Both the position numbers and the translations under genes were made by a program. Under the pieces are notes generated by a model, which worked only from the letters and a program-made list of their open reading frames with translations, had not been told where the DNA came from and searched no databases. A DNA stretch of 64,000 bases from Ohtaekwangia sp036503775 (GTDB taxonomy: Bacteria; Bacteroidota; Bacteroidia; Cytophagales; Cyclobacteriaceae), in the NCBI GenBank assembly GCA_036503775.1, contig DASXWH010000294.1, positions 1 through 64,000 on the forward strand, in the 5' to 3' direction. Within the stretch, counting starts at the first letter, position 1. The number at the start of each line of letters is the position of its first letter. This document shows, piece after piece, positions 1-8,396 of this stretch.

Positions 1-30
1 GGTGGTTGTTAATTGACGGCTATCCAACCA

Positions 31-357
31 TCAACTAAAGGCAAATCCCGGGAACTGATTCCACAATGATAACTTGAAATCTCTCGCTGCCTGTAGCGTT
101 TTACGTCCATAGGCGGTGATGGTGTAAATGCGTTTTCTGCGGCCTCCGCGTTCTGCGGTTGAGCCGCCCATTTTTGAGGTAAGGAATCCCTTTTCGCTTA
201 ACCGTTCAAGGGTTGCATGTACTGCTCCGATAGAAGCCTGCCTTCCGGTTTGGGATTGAAACTCATCTGCAATTTTAAATGCATAGGCTTCTTCTCCCAG
301 GATGCCTACCAGGAGCAAAATAACCTCTTCGAACTCACCGAGGCGTGTTTCCTTCAT
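31..357 (-). CDS. PadR-family transcriptional regulator
   Basis: This 108-residue protein is one PadR winged-helix domain (about residues 5-90): an LGEFEEVILLLVGIL helix, the ERLSEKGFL recognition region and a wing rich in Arg/Gly (RGGRRKRIY). It lacks the C-terminal dimerisation helix of long PadR proteins and so belongs to the short type. PadR proteins are dimeric repressors, often controlling a neighbouring transporter. In many Bacteroidota the short form precedes an ABC permease gene; any such partner would lie left of base 31 and cannot be seen. It is transcribed away from the hydrolase gene on its right. Family assignment is firm, target unknown. Confidence 0.9.
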   Translation of the reverse strand: MKETRLGEFEEVILLLVGILGEEAYAFKIADEFQSQTGRQASIGAVHATLERLSEKGFLTSKMGGSTAERGGRRKRIYTITAYGRKTLQAARDFKLSLWNQFPGFAFS

Positions 358-487
358 ATTTGTTTCTGAATTGTAGAGTAAATATACGCGAGGGTTGACT
401 ATTTGTTCTATTATTTAGGAAGAAATACCGAAAAATAGTTGTGGGATTCCATGGGTGGCTGGTATATGATTCGTAGCGTGCTCTACT

Positions 488-1063
488 ATGCGTGCTGTCT
501 ATATTATTCCAGGTTACCTCGAGAACACCAAAATGAAAGCCTATCAGGATCTGATGCAGGTATTCCGCAGAAAAAAGGTCCGTCCCATACCGGTTGATAT
601 CCGTTGGAAGTATAAAACAATGAGTGACTATGTGGGTGAGTTTTTAGCATATGCGTTAGAGAATCCGCATGCGCAGGCAAGTGTCTTTGGATTTTCGTTT
701 GGCGGGATGATTGCCTTGCTGGCAGCAAAGTATATAAAGCCCCAACGGCTTTACATCGCATCGCTTTCACCGTACTTTCGCGAAGACATTAAACACCTCC
801 GTGAAGCCGATCGAAAGGCGCTGGGGAAGAGACGTATCGAAGATTTTAAAAAATTCTCTTTTCAGCCGGTTGCCAGGACAATCAACTGTCCGGTTGTTTT
901 TATGGTGGGTGAATATGAGCCTGATCTGATATTCAAACGTGTGACTGAAGCCAACGCTAAAATCAAAAAAAGTAAATTGATTGTTATCAAAGGCGCCCGG
1001 CATGATTTTGCAGATCAGCGCTATAATAAAAATATTGTGGAATTGATCTCAAGATCAAAATGA
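488..1063 (+). CDS. Small alpha/beta hydrolase
   Basis: This 191-residue protein has the core of the alpha/beta hydrolase fold. The nucleophile elbow GFSFGG gives Ser70, the acid is probably within VGEYEPD, and the catalytic His lies in GARHDF near the end. There is no signal peptide, so it is cytoplasmic. It is short, with little room for a lid domain, which fits a small esterase or thioesterase-like enzyme. The substrate cannot be told. It is followed after 24 bases by a DUF1330-type gene on the same strand, with which it may be co-transcribed. The start at the ATG gives a normal first beta strand (RAVYIIPGY). Confidence 0.8.
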   Translation: MRAVYIIPGYLENTKMKAYQDLMQVFRRKKVRPIPVDIRWKYKTMSDYVGEFLAYALENPHAQASVFGFSFGGMIALLAAKYIKPQRLYIASLSPYFREDIKHLREADRKALGKRRIEDFKKFSFQPVARTINCPVVFMVGEYEPDLIFKRVTEANAKIKKSKLIVIKGARHDFADQRYNKNIVELISRSK

Positions 1064-1087
1064 TACTGATTCGTTATTTTAGCAGTT

Positions 1088-1390
1088 ATGATATACATCA
1101 CGCAGCTTATCTACATCGTTCCGGGCCAGGAAAATATTTTTGATCAGTTTGAAAGCGTGGCTATTCCCATCATTGCCAAATACAACGGGCGTCTTTTATT
1201 TAGGGTGCGTCCGGGAGCTGAAGCTTTTATTGAGCACTGTATTGATCAGCCGTATGAGATCCACCTGGTTGAGTTCGATGCTGAACAGGATTTCGAAGAT
1301 TTCAAGCGCGATGAGGAACGCAAAAAATTTCTGCACCTGAAGGAACAATCCATACGGACATCAATCCTCTATTACGGTAAGAAGTTGTAG
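1088..1390 (+). CDS. DUF1330-like small protein (ferredoxin-like fold)
   Basis: This 100-residue protein has the length and pattern of the DUF1330 / dimeric alpha-beta barrel group. It has a first strand YITQLIYIVPG, a helix QFESVAIPIIAKYNG, a strand RLLFRVRPG, a middle strand YEIHLVEFD and a helix DFEDFKRDEERKKFLHL. Such proteins form dimers and include small monooxygenases and proteins of unknown role. No catalytic residue is diagnostic here. It lies close behind the hydrolase gene and ends 19 bases before the convergent oxidoreductase gene. Fold assignment is reasonable, function open. Confidence 0.65.
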   Translation: MIYITQLIYIVPGQENIFDQFESVAIPIIAKYNGRLLFRVRPGAEAFIEHCIDQPYEIHLVEFDAEQDFEDFKRDEERKKFLHLKEQSIRTSILYYGKKL

Positions 1391-1409
1391 CAATAACGTC
1401 AACCCGGAA

Positions 1410-2714
1410 TCACATCGGATGTTTATACGGCAGCCTGTACTCCCGTTTCAATAACCCCTGCGCTTCTTTGTTATTCGGAATGTCCAGAGTAGTCTTATTG
1501 ATTGTCAGGTTGGACTTTGTTCGGAAAGCCATATCCCCATAGATCACACATGATGTTGTTTTTTGTGCATCTTCCAGCGTATTGGTAATACCGGCATTGG
1601 TTTTCTTCCGGATGCCCGAAGCAAATTCAGTGAACATATCTATAATCATTTTGTCGTAGACAGGTGCTGTTTCGGGGCTACCCGGATTAAAGCGGATATC
1701 ACCATTTACTTTTTTAGCACCTTCAGCAGGATAGATTTCCCATCCCAGATCACCTGCGAAAATGGTAGCCTTCTCTCCATAATAAAAAACACCGATGTTA
1801 TTCTCCGGAGTATTTGAAGTGAATCCCCATGATTTGTGCGACCAGTAAACAGGCAGTCCTCCGAAATCGTATCGCACCTCCAGTTGATCCGGATTGTCGT
1901 GTGTAAAATTCTTTACCATTCCACCGGTAGCCGAGACATTATCCGGAAGATCAAGACCCAATACTTTCCGGGCATTGTGAATATAGTGAATGCCCCAGTC
2001 CACCATGATTCCTCTGCTCCAGTCATGCTGGGCTCTCCAATCCGGAGCCTCGGAATCTTTACCACAAAGGTATTTTTTACGCGGTGCAGGTCCGCAGAAG
2101 GTTTCAAAATCAAACGTAGACGGAATTTCTTTTTCAATAACTATTCCTTCCTGGTGATTAATATTGGCTTGCACCTGTAGTATTTTTCCGGCTTCACCGC
2201 TTTGAATAAAAGCTTTTACCTGATCGTTGGTGTTCACCATTACCCGTGGAAAATCAACTTGTACAACATTCTTTGCTTTACGATGTGCTGCAAGCATAGC
2301 CTGCCCTTCCCGGATATCATAGCTGATCGGCTTTTCCAGAAACACATGTAGCCCTTTTTTGCAGGCTGCTATAAATTGAAGGGCGTGCCAGTGTGTAGGG
2401 GTTGAGATGATGACGGCTTGTAACCCCGGAATAGCATACATCTCCTCATATGAGGAGAAAAGTTTGGGCTCCTTCAGGCCTGACTTCACCATTATATCGG
2501 CTGCATTTTTAAGTGCCATGGAGTTGATATCACACAACCCGACAATCTCAAATTGATCGGAAGCCAGTGCACCCCGTAAGAGTATATCGGTGCCCCACCA
2601 TCCGGTTCCTACGATGCCAATTTTTATTTTATCGTCTGTGTTAAATAAGGGTCTGGGTAGTATCAGGGGACTGGCCAGCAGTGCACCTGCTTTGATAAAA
2701 TCTCTGCGTAACAT
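1410..2714 (-). CDS. Gfo/Idh/MocA-family oxidoreductase, exported
   Basis: This 434-residue NAD(P)-dependent oxidoreductase begins with a twin-arginine-like signal (MLRRDFIKAGALLASPLIL), so it is probably folded with its cofactor before export. The Rossmann motif is KIGIVGTGWWG (about residues 30-40), and the EKP motif typical of the family is in HVFLEKPIS. The C-terminal half is the alpha/beta dimerisation domain. Bacteroidota carry many paralogues that act on sugars or sugar alcohols; which substrate this one uses cannot be read from the sequence. It is not linked to the rhamnose genes at the far end of the window. A separate member of the family lies at 60809-62176. Confidence 0.87.
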   Translation of the reverse strand: MLRRDFIKAGALLASPLILPRPLFNTDDKIKIGIVGTGWWGTDILLRGALASDQFEIVGLCDINSMALKNAADIMVKSGLKEPKLFSSYEEMYAIPGLQAVIISTPTHWHALQFIAACKKGLHVFLEKPISYDIREGQAMLAAHRKAKNVVQVDFPRVMVNTNDQVKAFIQSGEAGKILQVQANINHQEGIVIEKEIPSTFDFETFCGPAPRKKYLCGKDSEAPDWRAQHDWSRGIMVDWGIHYIHNARKVLGLDLPDNVSATGGMVKNFTHDNPDQLEVRYDFGGLPVYWSHKSWGFTSNTPENNIGVFYYGEKATIFAGDLGWEIYPAEGAKKVNGDIRFNPGSPETAPVYDKMIIDMFTEFASGIRKKTNAGITNTLEDAQKTTSCVIYGDMAFRTKSNLTINKTTLDIPNNKEAQGLLKREYRLPYKHPM

Positions 2715-2773
2715 AAGGGTAGGTTTTTTGAGGGTTTACACAATTTAACAAAATTGCAGTAACCAGAAGGAGA

Positions 2774-3292
2774 TTATAATCTGATCTGGAGAAGCGTGAT
2801 CGCCAGATTCCGGTTGTGTGCAGGTAATTCAGTACTGTTGGGTGTAGTAAAATTTTCAATCACCGAGAATCCAAAGCTTTTGTAGTATTCAATTATCGTT
2901 GGATTATCAGCCCAGGTATCCATCCGGATAAATCGCAGATTTTTTTGTATGGCATGCGCTTTCACCCAGGTAAGTAATTCCCCGAATAAACGCTTTCCCT
3001 TGCACGCTGGGTTGACAACAATACGGTGCAGGTAAACCGAATCATCATTTTCCATCTCACGCCAGATTATAGCATCCGAATAACACATGCTGAACACCAT
3101 GGCGATGGTAGAATCCATGATGATCTTGTATTGATTCCTGTTTTGAATGTCACCTGACAACACGTCCTTGTCATAGTTTCCCCATACGGTATACCCTTTG
3201 TTTTTCTGATAGGCAATCGATTGGTCAAAGAGACCGAAAATAAAATCAAGGTCAGCCAGGTTCGTGTTTTCAATTGTACAGACCGGATCCAT
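2774..3292 (-). CDS. GNAT-family N-acetyltransferase
   Basis: This 172-residue protein has the GNAT layout. An N-terminal helix carries DFIFGLFDQSIAYQKNKGY, a central strand carries VYLHRIVVNPACKGKRLFGELL with the acetyl-CoA pyrophosphate loop (V-N-P-A-C-K-G-K-R-L), and strand/helix 5 is IRMDTWADNPTIIEYYKSFGFSV. The acceptor substrate is unknown. It stands alone between an exported oxidoreductase and a small lipoprotein gene, all on the minus strand, with spacing too wide to prove an operon. Confidence 0.85.
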   Translation of the reverse strand: MDPVCTIENTNLADLDFIFGLFDQSIAYQKNKGYTVWGNYDKDVLSGDIQNRNQYKIIMDSTIAMVFSMCYSDAIIWREMENDDSVYLHRIVVNPACKGKRLFGELLTWVKAHAIQKNLRFIRMDTWADNPTIIEYYKSFGFSVIENFTTPNSTELPAHNRNLAITLLQIRL

Positions 3293-3306
3293 AAGCAGTA
3301 ATATAA

Positions 3307-3332
3307 AAGGGAGGATGTTGATGTCCTCCCTT
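3307..3332 (-). terminator. Probable terminator after NTF2-like lipoprotein gene
   Basis: A 9-bp stem (AAGGGAGGA / TCCTCCCTT) with an 8-base loop lies just downstream, on the minus strand, of the lipoprotein gene that ends at 3353. The minus strand continues with a modest T/A-rich stretch rather than a long U-run, so it is a plausible but not strong intrinsic terminator. Confidence 0.5.
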
Positions 3333-3352
3333 ATTAAAATAATTGGAGATGG

Positions 3353-3883
3353 CTATTTTTTCTTTTCTTCTTTTTTGGCCGGAGGTACAAAAGTAAATCC
3401 CTGCTGCTCGAGAATATCAGCCACATTGTAGAAGGCGATATACTGTACAATTTTTCCGTCACTCAACCGGAAGGCACCATGATAGTTGAAATGAATATCC
3501 GGTGTTCCGTTTTTATACGTAACATTAATGTGGCCCCATTCATTCACCCAATCCATACTGTCAAGCGTTGCCGCAAGCTGGGCGTACCGTACATATCCAA
3601 TAGAATCAAACTCAGTTTCCCACCGCTTTGTCCAGTACTCAATGAATCCGGCACGGTCGGTAGAATCTTTAATAGAAGGCCCATAGCTCCAGAAGGTGTC
3701 GCTCAATTGATCGCCAGCAGTTTTAATATCACCACCGCGAACAGCTTTTAGAAATGTATCTACTATGGCTTTATTAGCTTCACCGTTATCTGCAGCTGGG
3801 GCGGGCGTGGCAGGAGGGGCCTGATTGCAGGAGATCATGCCTATACACAGAACAGGAATGATCATAAAAAGCATTCGTTTCAT
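3353..3883 (-). CDS. Lipoprotein with NTF2/SnoaL-like (DUF4440-type) domain
   Basis: The 176-residue product starts with a lipoprotein signal (MKRMLFMIIPVLCIGMISC) and a Pro/Ala-rich linker. A cone-shaped NTF2-like domain runs from about residue 35 to 165 (ANKAIVDTFLKAVRGGDIK, then VNEWGHINVTYKNG and HGAFRLSDGKIVQYIAFYN). The fold is used for small-molecule binding and for enzymes such as ketosteroid isomerase, but most secreted bacterial members have no known role. The C-terminus is Lys-rich. It is likely anchored in a membrane facing the periplasm. Confidence 0.75.
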   Translation of the reverse strand: MKRMLFMIIPVLCIGMISCNQAPPATPAPAADNGEANKAIVDTFLKAVRGGDIKTAGDQLSDTFWSYGPSIKDSTDRAGFIEYWTKRWETEFDSIGYVRYAQLAATLDSMDWVNEWGHINVTYKNGTPDIHFNYHGAFRLSDGKIVQYIAFYNVADILEQQGFTFVPPAKKEEKKK

Positions 3884-3940
3884 AATGTTAGGGGGTTAGT
3901 TAGGGATGATCAAGTTAAGAAGATTTGGCAATTGTAATGT

Positions 3941-4336
3941 TTACCTGCCCAATATTCCATTCAGCAGATTCTCAATCTCAGCAATGGCTTCGCTTTTGGG
4001 CTTGAGAATGTATTGCGATGTTTTGTCTCCTTCTTTTCGAATGATCAATCCACTGGTCTTCATGCGATCAGGAATATGAATGGAAGGTGTATTTATGGCT
4101 TGTTCAAGTGCACGTTGTACGGCTTCAAATTGTTGTGGCGTGATTGTGACTTTCTTCGGTTCACCTCCGCTGTACATTCCGGTGGAACTTTCTTCAGGTT
4201 TTACAGGAATGTATTCCAGTTGTGTAGCAGTAATAACATACCGGTTGGCACTGCCATCGGCATATTCATAATGTATTGCCGGGCTCATACAGGATGAAAG
4301 GATAAGGTTAAACAGAATAAAGATTGAAAAACGCAT
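3941..4336 (-). CDS. Hypothetical lipoprotein
   Basis: The 131-residue product starts with a short lipoprotein signal (MRFSIFILFNLILSSC). The mature part has mixed strands and helices, including VTITPQQFEAVQRALEQAIN and a closing helix SEAIAEIENLLNGIL. I do not recognise a family. It is next to another small lipoprotein gene on the same strand, 57 bases apart. Confidence 0.55.
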   Translation of the reverse strand: MRFSIFILFNLILSSCMSPAIHYEYADGSANRYVITATQLEYIPVKPEESSTGMYSGGEPKKVTITPQQFEAVQRALEQAINTPSIHIPDRMKTSGLIIRKEGDKTSQYILKPKSEAIAEIENLLNGILGR

Positions 4337-4428
4337 ACTACAAGATACGAAAGTTACCGGTGCTTCAATCTCTTCATTTGAATCAGATCATAAGTATATC
4401 GCTTGATAAGGAAAGGGTTTCGAAATAC

Positions 4429-4836
4429 TCACGAAGCCGGAACAATAATCAACGGGATTTGCGTGTGTTCAACAAGTTCGTCAATGGCCTCCCGGCTTTC
4501 CTGACTCGTATTTTTATTGATCACCAGAAAATCTATGGGGTTCTTTTTTACATGATCTTCCACGCGATCGGCTATAAACCCTACTTCGGTTTTGAAGTCG
4601 TAGGATATTCCGGTATCCTTCAGCATTTCTTTTTCCAGCGAACCAAAATTCCGCAATGCCTCATCTTCCATTTTTTTCTTGAGCTGAAGGGCTTCTTCAC
4701 CTTTCACGTGTACAAGCCGATAGGTGTAAAGTAATGTCAGGTGGGCGTGAAGTTCGCAGGCCAGGGCCACAGCCCAGCGGACTACCTGCCGGGATGGCTG
4801 TGAGAAATCGATCGTACATAGTATGGCCTTTGGCAT
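4429..4836 (-). CDS. Universal stress protein (UspA) domain, ATP motif missing
   Basis: A 135-residue single Usp domain: first strand KAILCTIDFSQPSRQVVRWAVALA, final strand IPLIIVPAS. ATP-binding Usp proteins carry a G-2x-G-9x-G-(S/T) loop near the end. Here the matching segment is VINKNTSQESREAIDELVEHT, with none of these glycines, so it probably belongs to the non-ATP-binding UspA type. It is divergent from the sensor kinase gene. The 110-base gap shows no clear FNR-type dyad, unlike the tandem Usp gene at 17291. Confidence 0.85.
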   Translation of the reverse strand: MPKAILCTIDFSQPSRQVVRWAVALACELHAHLTLLYTYRLVHVKGEEALQLKKKMEDEALRNFGSLEKEMLKDTGISYDFKTEVGFIADRVEDHVKKNPIDFLVINKNTSQESREAIDELVEHTQIPLIIVPAS

Positions 4837-4946
4837 ATAAAAATATAAAGGGTAAAGCCCTTACATGCTACGAACATACTGCTTCTGTTATATCGAAAAG
4901 CCAGACTTTGATCAACAGAATACCTGACTTTTATCATACTTTGAGG

Positions 4947-6224
4947 ATGGTTAACTTGCTAACTATGGATCTGTCGATGAATTTATCACTTGTTTCCAAT
5001 GACTCTTTCCGGGAGATCTTTCAGAGTATGTCTGAAGGGCTGCTTATGGTTGATGAAGATGGAAAAATTGTCATTGCCAATGCTGTTGCCGAGCAGATCT
5101 TTGGATTTAATACAGAGGAGTTTGCTGGGATGCCGTTGGAAAATCTGTTACCCGTTCGCTATCGCAGTGGTCATATGAATTTCCGGAAGGCGTTTAACCG
5201 TGATCCACATCCCCGTAGAATGGGATTTGGTCGTGATCTTACCGCATTACGCAAGGATGGAACTGAATTTCCGGTAGAGATCAGCTTAAGCTACACACAA
5301 TTTCAGGGAAAACTGTTGGTGATGGCCTTCATCAGCGATATCTCTCAGCGGAAAAAGGCAGAAGACGCCCTGAAGCGAAGTGAAGAACAGCTGATCGTTT
5401 ATGCAGCAGAGCTAGAGCAGAAAGTTCAGATCAGAACGGAAGCGCTGAATCAAACTATTTCAAAATTGGAGGAAGAAGTGATTGAACGGAAAAAGGCGGA
5501 GGAAGAAGTGCGAAAGTCTTTGGAGAAGGAGCGGGAGTTGAATGAATTGAAATCCAAATTCGTGTCCATTGCATCGCACGAATTCAGAACACCCTTAAGT
5601 ACGGTGCTGAGTTCGGTGTCGTTGATTCATCAGTATAATCAGCGGAAGGAAAGTGATAAAATTGAAAAACATGTTCAGCGGATTAAGTCTTCGGTCAATC
5701 ACCTAACCTCTATTCTGAACGATTTTCTTTCCCTGGGCAAACTCGAAGAAGGTAAAATAGAAGTTATCCAAGAATCCATTCAGCTGGAAAAATTTTTGAA
5801 TGAGGTGGGTGAGGAGATTTCTCCCGTGCTTAAAGAAAATCAGAAGCTATTTGTAGTATGTGATGTCTCTATTGATCAATTCGAAAGCGATGCACGCATC
5901 CTTCGCAATATTCTCTTCAACCTGATTTCCAATGCCAGTAAATATTCTGATCCGGGTAAAACCATATATATAGAATGCGCGGAGATGAATGGACAGATCA
6001 CGTTCAGTATCCGTGATGAGGGTATTGGTATTCCGAAAGAAGACCACCGTCATATGTTTGAGCGTTTTTTCAGAGCAAGCAATGCTGGCCAGGTGCAGGG
6101 TACCGGACTCGGATTAAACATTGTGAAACGGTATGCCGAATTGCTGGAGGGTACTATTTCCTTTACCAGTGCCTACGGGGAGGGCAGCACATTTAAACTG
6201 ACTATACCTTTTAAACCGATATGA
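4947..6224 (+). CDS. FixL-like PAS sensor histidine kinase
   Basis: A 425-residue cytoplasmic kinase with no membrane segment. A PAS domain (about 18-135) is followed by a coiled-coil linker (142-203) and an HK core: H-box SHEFRTPL with His211, N-box NILFNLISNASKYS, G1 RDEGIGIP, G2 GTGLGLNIVKRY. The PAS domain resembles the FixL haem domain (YRxxH, then G-x-GR, then RKDG). His76 and Arg96 are spaced by 20 residues, as are the haem ligand His200 and distal Arg220 of Bradyrhizobium FixL. Many non-haem PAS domains share part of this motif, so haem binding is inferred. The ATG at 4947 is preferred: the open frame extends upstream into the divergent usp gene but that part shows no domain. The stop overlaps the next gene by ATGA. 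Confidence 0.88.
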   Translation: MVNLLTMDLSMNLSLVSNDSFREIFQSMSEGLLMVDEDGKIVIANAVAEQIFGFNTEEFAGMPLENLLPVRYRSGHMNFRKAFNRDPHPRRMGFGRDLTALRKDGTEFPVEISLSYTQFQGKLLVMAFISDISQRKKAEDALKRSEEQLIVYAAELEQKVQIRTEALNQTISKLEEEVIERKKAEEEVRKSLEKERELNELKSKFVSIASHEFRTPLSTVLSSVSLIHQYNQRKESDKIEKHVQRIKSSVNHLTSILNDFLSLGKLEEGKIEVIQESIQLEKFLNEVGEEISPVLKENQKLFVVCDVSIDQFESDARILRNILFNLISNASKYSDPGKTIYIECAEMNGQITFSIRDEGIGIPKEDHRHMFERFFRASNAGQVQGTGLGLNIVKRYAELLEGTISFTSAYGEGSTFKLTIPFKPI

Positions 6225-7282
6225 AAAAGATTTTATTGATTGAAGACAATCTTGAGGTTCGTGAAAATACGCAGGAGATACTCACCCTGGCAAATTACGC
6301 AGTGGTTACCGCACCCAATGGAAAGATTGGTGTTGACCTGGCTCAGCGTGAAAGACCGGATCTGATCATTTGTGACATCATGATGCCAGAATTGGATGGT
6401 TATGGTGTTCTTCATATCCTCAACAAAAAACCTGATACAGCAGGTATTCCGTTTATTTTCCTGACGGCAAAAACAGAGAAGACGGATATTCGGAAGGGAA
6501 TGAACCTGGGTGCTGATGATTATCTCACTAAACCGTTTGACGACACTGACTTACTCAATGCTATTGAGGCCAGGCTTCAGAAGACCTCCATGTATAAAAA
6601 AATGTATGAGTCTACGGCATCCGGTCTGGATAATTTTATTCAGGATGCACGGCAGGCTCTTAACCTGAAGGATCTTTGTAAGGATAAAAAAGTAAAGTCT
6701 TACAAGAAGAAGTCTGATGTATTTGCTGAAGGTGATTCCCCTTTACATGTTTTCTTCATAAAATCCGGAAGTGTAAAGGTATTCAAGCCCCATCCCGATG
6801 GAAAGGAGCTGATCACCAATATCTATAATGAGAACGATTTTTTTGGTTATGAATCTATTTTGGAAGGAACACCTTACCAGGAATCGGCAGTTGCCTTGCA
6901 GGATGCTGAACTAATTGCCATTCCCAAGCAGGATTTTATAACCCTCCTTCAGGGGCACCCTGATGTTTCCAGAGGGTTTATTGCGCTACTTTGTAAAAAA
7001 GTATCTGAAAAAGAAAATCAATTATTGAATCTCGCCTATAACTCGGTTCGCCAGCGTACTGCTGAAGCGCTTCTTAAAGTAATTCAACTGAAGGACAGCA
7101 AAGACAATATCCAGATCTCGCGTGATGATCTGGCGAAAATGGTAGGTACGGCTTCCGAGTCGGTGATTCGTGTTCTTTCGGATTTCAAAGATGAGAAGCT
7201 CATTGAGATCGAAGGTGGAAAGATTCGGATTACTCAACCTGCTAAACTGGAAAAAGTAGTACGCTGGAATGTTGCCCGTTAA
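6221..7282 (+). CDS. Response regulator fused to Crp/Fnr regulator (REC-cNMP-HTH)
   Basis: A 353-residue fusion. Residues 1-120 are a receiver domain (phospho-acceptor Asp52 in IICDIMMP, Thr82, Lys104 in LTKPF). Residues 150-265 form a cyclic-nucleotide-binding-like beta barrel. Residues 280-345 form a Crp-type winged helix, with recognition helix ASESVIRVL (Glu313, Ile316, Arg317). The nucleotide pocket lacks the Arg-Ser pair that holds cAMP in Crp, so cAMP control is unlikely. There are too few cysteines for an FNR Fe-S cluster. It is translationally coupled to the FixL-like kinase, and its DNA-binding part is of the FixK class. Together they look like FixL, with FixJ's receiver and FixK's output in one protein, beside the cco genes. 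Confidence 0.9.
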   Translation: MKKILLIEDNLEVRENTQEILTLANYAVVTAPNGKIGVDLAQRERPDLIICDIMMPELDGYGVLHILNKKPDTAGIPFIFLTAKTEKTDIRKGMNLGADDYLTKPFDDTDLLNAIEARLQKTSMYKKMYESTASGLDNFIQDARQALNLKDLCKDKKVKSYKKKSDVFAEGDSPLHVFFIKSGSVKVFKPHPDGKELITNIYNENDFFGYESILEGTPYQESAVALQDAELIAIPKQDFITLLQGHPDVSRGFIALLCKKVSEKENQLLNLAYNSVRQRTAEALLKVIQLKDSKDNIQISRDDLAKMVGTASESVIRVLSDFKDEKLIEIEGGKIRITQPAKLEKVVRWNVAR

Positions 7283-7965
7283 CGGCACAATACAATTTCC
7301 ATCAGGGTATGGGCATGATGCGATGTGTCAGTCGGATGATTCAGGAATACGCGTGCGATCAACAAACATCCCGACAATATCATCAGTCCGGTAGCGACTT
7401 GATTCAGATTGAATTTAAATCGTTTGGCAACCGGACTTATCAGTGATGTGAATCCCAGCATGGCGGGTAATGTTCCTGCTCCGAAAAGAAGCATAAAGTT
7501 AAATCCATCCCAGGGCCCTTTTAAGGTCAGGCAAAACGTTAGTGCAAGAAAGGTGAGACCACAGGGAAGTAGTCCATTAACGGCCCCCAATAAAATCACG
7601 GCTGTTTTATTCTTTTGCTGAAGAAGATCAGAAAAGGTCTTTTTCAGGAAAGTGCTGAATTGTTGCATCACTGAAGTCACCACAGGAATATGTATTCGCC
7701 CCATACCGGCAATGCCGGTTACAAGCAGAACAATGCCCAGCGTAATGCTGATCAGGTTTTGAAAGCCAGTGAAGGGTAAAATATATCCCGACAGTCCAAC
7801 GATAGCACCCAGTATAGCATAGGTGAAGATTCGTCCGGCATTATACAAAATACGGTTTACCATCGCGCCTTTGCTCAGACTCGTTACGGCTATAGCGAGC
7901 GGGCTACACATGCCGATGCAATGTAAACTTCCTGCAAAACCTAATATTAGCGCGGTGAGTTGCAC
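7279..7965 (-). CDS. SafE/TauE (UreH-type) membrane protein of the cco operon
   Basis: A 228-residue polytopic protein (about six membrane helices) of the TauE/SafE-like, UreH-type transmembrane family. It starts MQLTALILGFAGSLHCIGMCSP, with the HCIGMC motif common to copies found beside cbb3-oxidase genes, where it is suspected to help metal delivery or assembly. The start is GTG, sharing its G with the ccoH stop (TAGTG), so translation is coupled. Its 3' end overlaps that of the convergent REC-Crp gene by 4 bases. It is the last gene of the ccoNOQPGH operon. Role in copper handling is inferred from context. Confidence 0.8.
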   Translation of the reverse strand: MQLTALILGFAGSLHCIGMCSPLAIAVTSLSKGAMVNRILYNAGRIFTYAILGAIVGLSGYILPFTGFQNLISITLGIVLLVTGIAGMGRIHIPVVTSVMQQFSTFLKKTFSDLLQQKNKTAVILLGAVNGLLPCGLTFLALTFCLTLKGPWDGFNFMLLFGAGTLPAMLGFTSLISPVAKRFKFNLNQVATGLMILSGCLLIARVFLNHPTDTSHHAHTLMEIVLCR

Positions 7966-8393
7966 TATAGCTGAATTACTTTTTCGATATAATATTCCTT
8001 TTCATTCATAGACCACGTGAACCGGGCTTTATACATTCCGGGAGCCAGATTCACGGGGATGATTTGAACCGGTTGCTGTGATGATGTTACTTTTACTTTT
8101 TTATCCTGCCTTGAATCGGAAGGACAAAAGAGTATCAGCTCTCCTTTCTCAACCTGATCGAACCGGTTGAATGTGATTTGAAGATGTTTATTCTGATCGA
8201 TAGAGATCTCAGGCTTTTGCTCGAGGGTATTTGTATTTTCAAGACGTGCGATCTGCTCCTGATACACGAGTTCTTCCGCATAGTATTCCTTTGAAACAAG
8301 ACTCACATCCTGGCGCACGCATACGGTGACCAACGTAGCAATGAATGCCGCGAAAAGTACAAATGCCAGAATAATAGATTTTCCCCAGTTCAT
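7965..8393 (-). CDS. ccoH: FixH/CcoH family oxidase-assembly protein
   Basis: A 142-residue protein with one N-terminal membrane helix (KSIILAFVLFAAFIATLVTVCV) and a periplasmic beta-rich domain that ends YKARFTWSMNEKEYYIEKVIQL. FixH/CcoH proteins are needed to assemble cbb3 oxidase together with the copper pump CcoI. It begins 3 bases after the ccoG stop and overlaps the next gene by one base, so it belongs to the same operon. Confidence 0.88.
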   Translation of the reverse strand: MNWGKSIILAFVLFAAFIATLVTVCVRQDVSLVSKEYYAEELVYQEQIARLENTNTLEQKPEISIDQNKHLQITFNRFDQVEKGELILFCPSDSRQDKKVKVTSSQQPVQIIPVNLAPGMYKARFTWSMNEKEYYIEKVIQL

Positions 8394-8396
8394 AAC

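Noticed and set aside
3213..3224. GCAATCGATTGG inside the GNAT gene, nearly identical to the LacI-like palindrome
   Set aside because: It is within coding sequence, has one mismatch and is far from any promoter, so it is taken as chance.
4734..4946. 71-codon upstream extension of the sensor kinase frame
   Set aside because: It overlaps the divergent usp gene and carries no recognisable domain; the ATG at 4947 gives a PAS domain right after the start.
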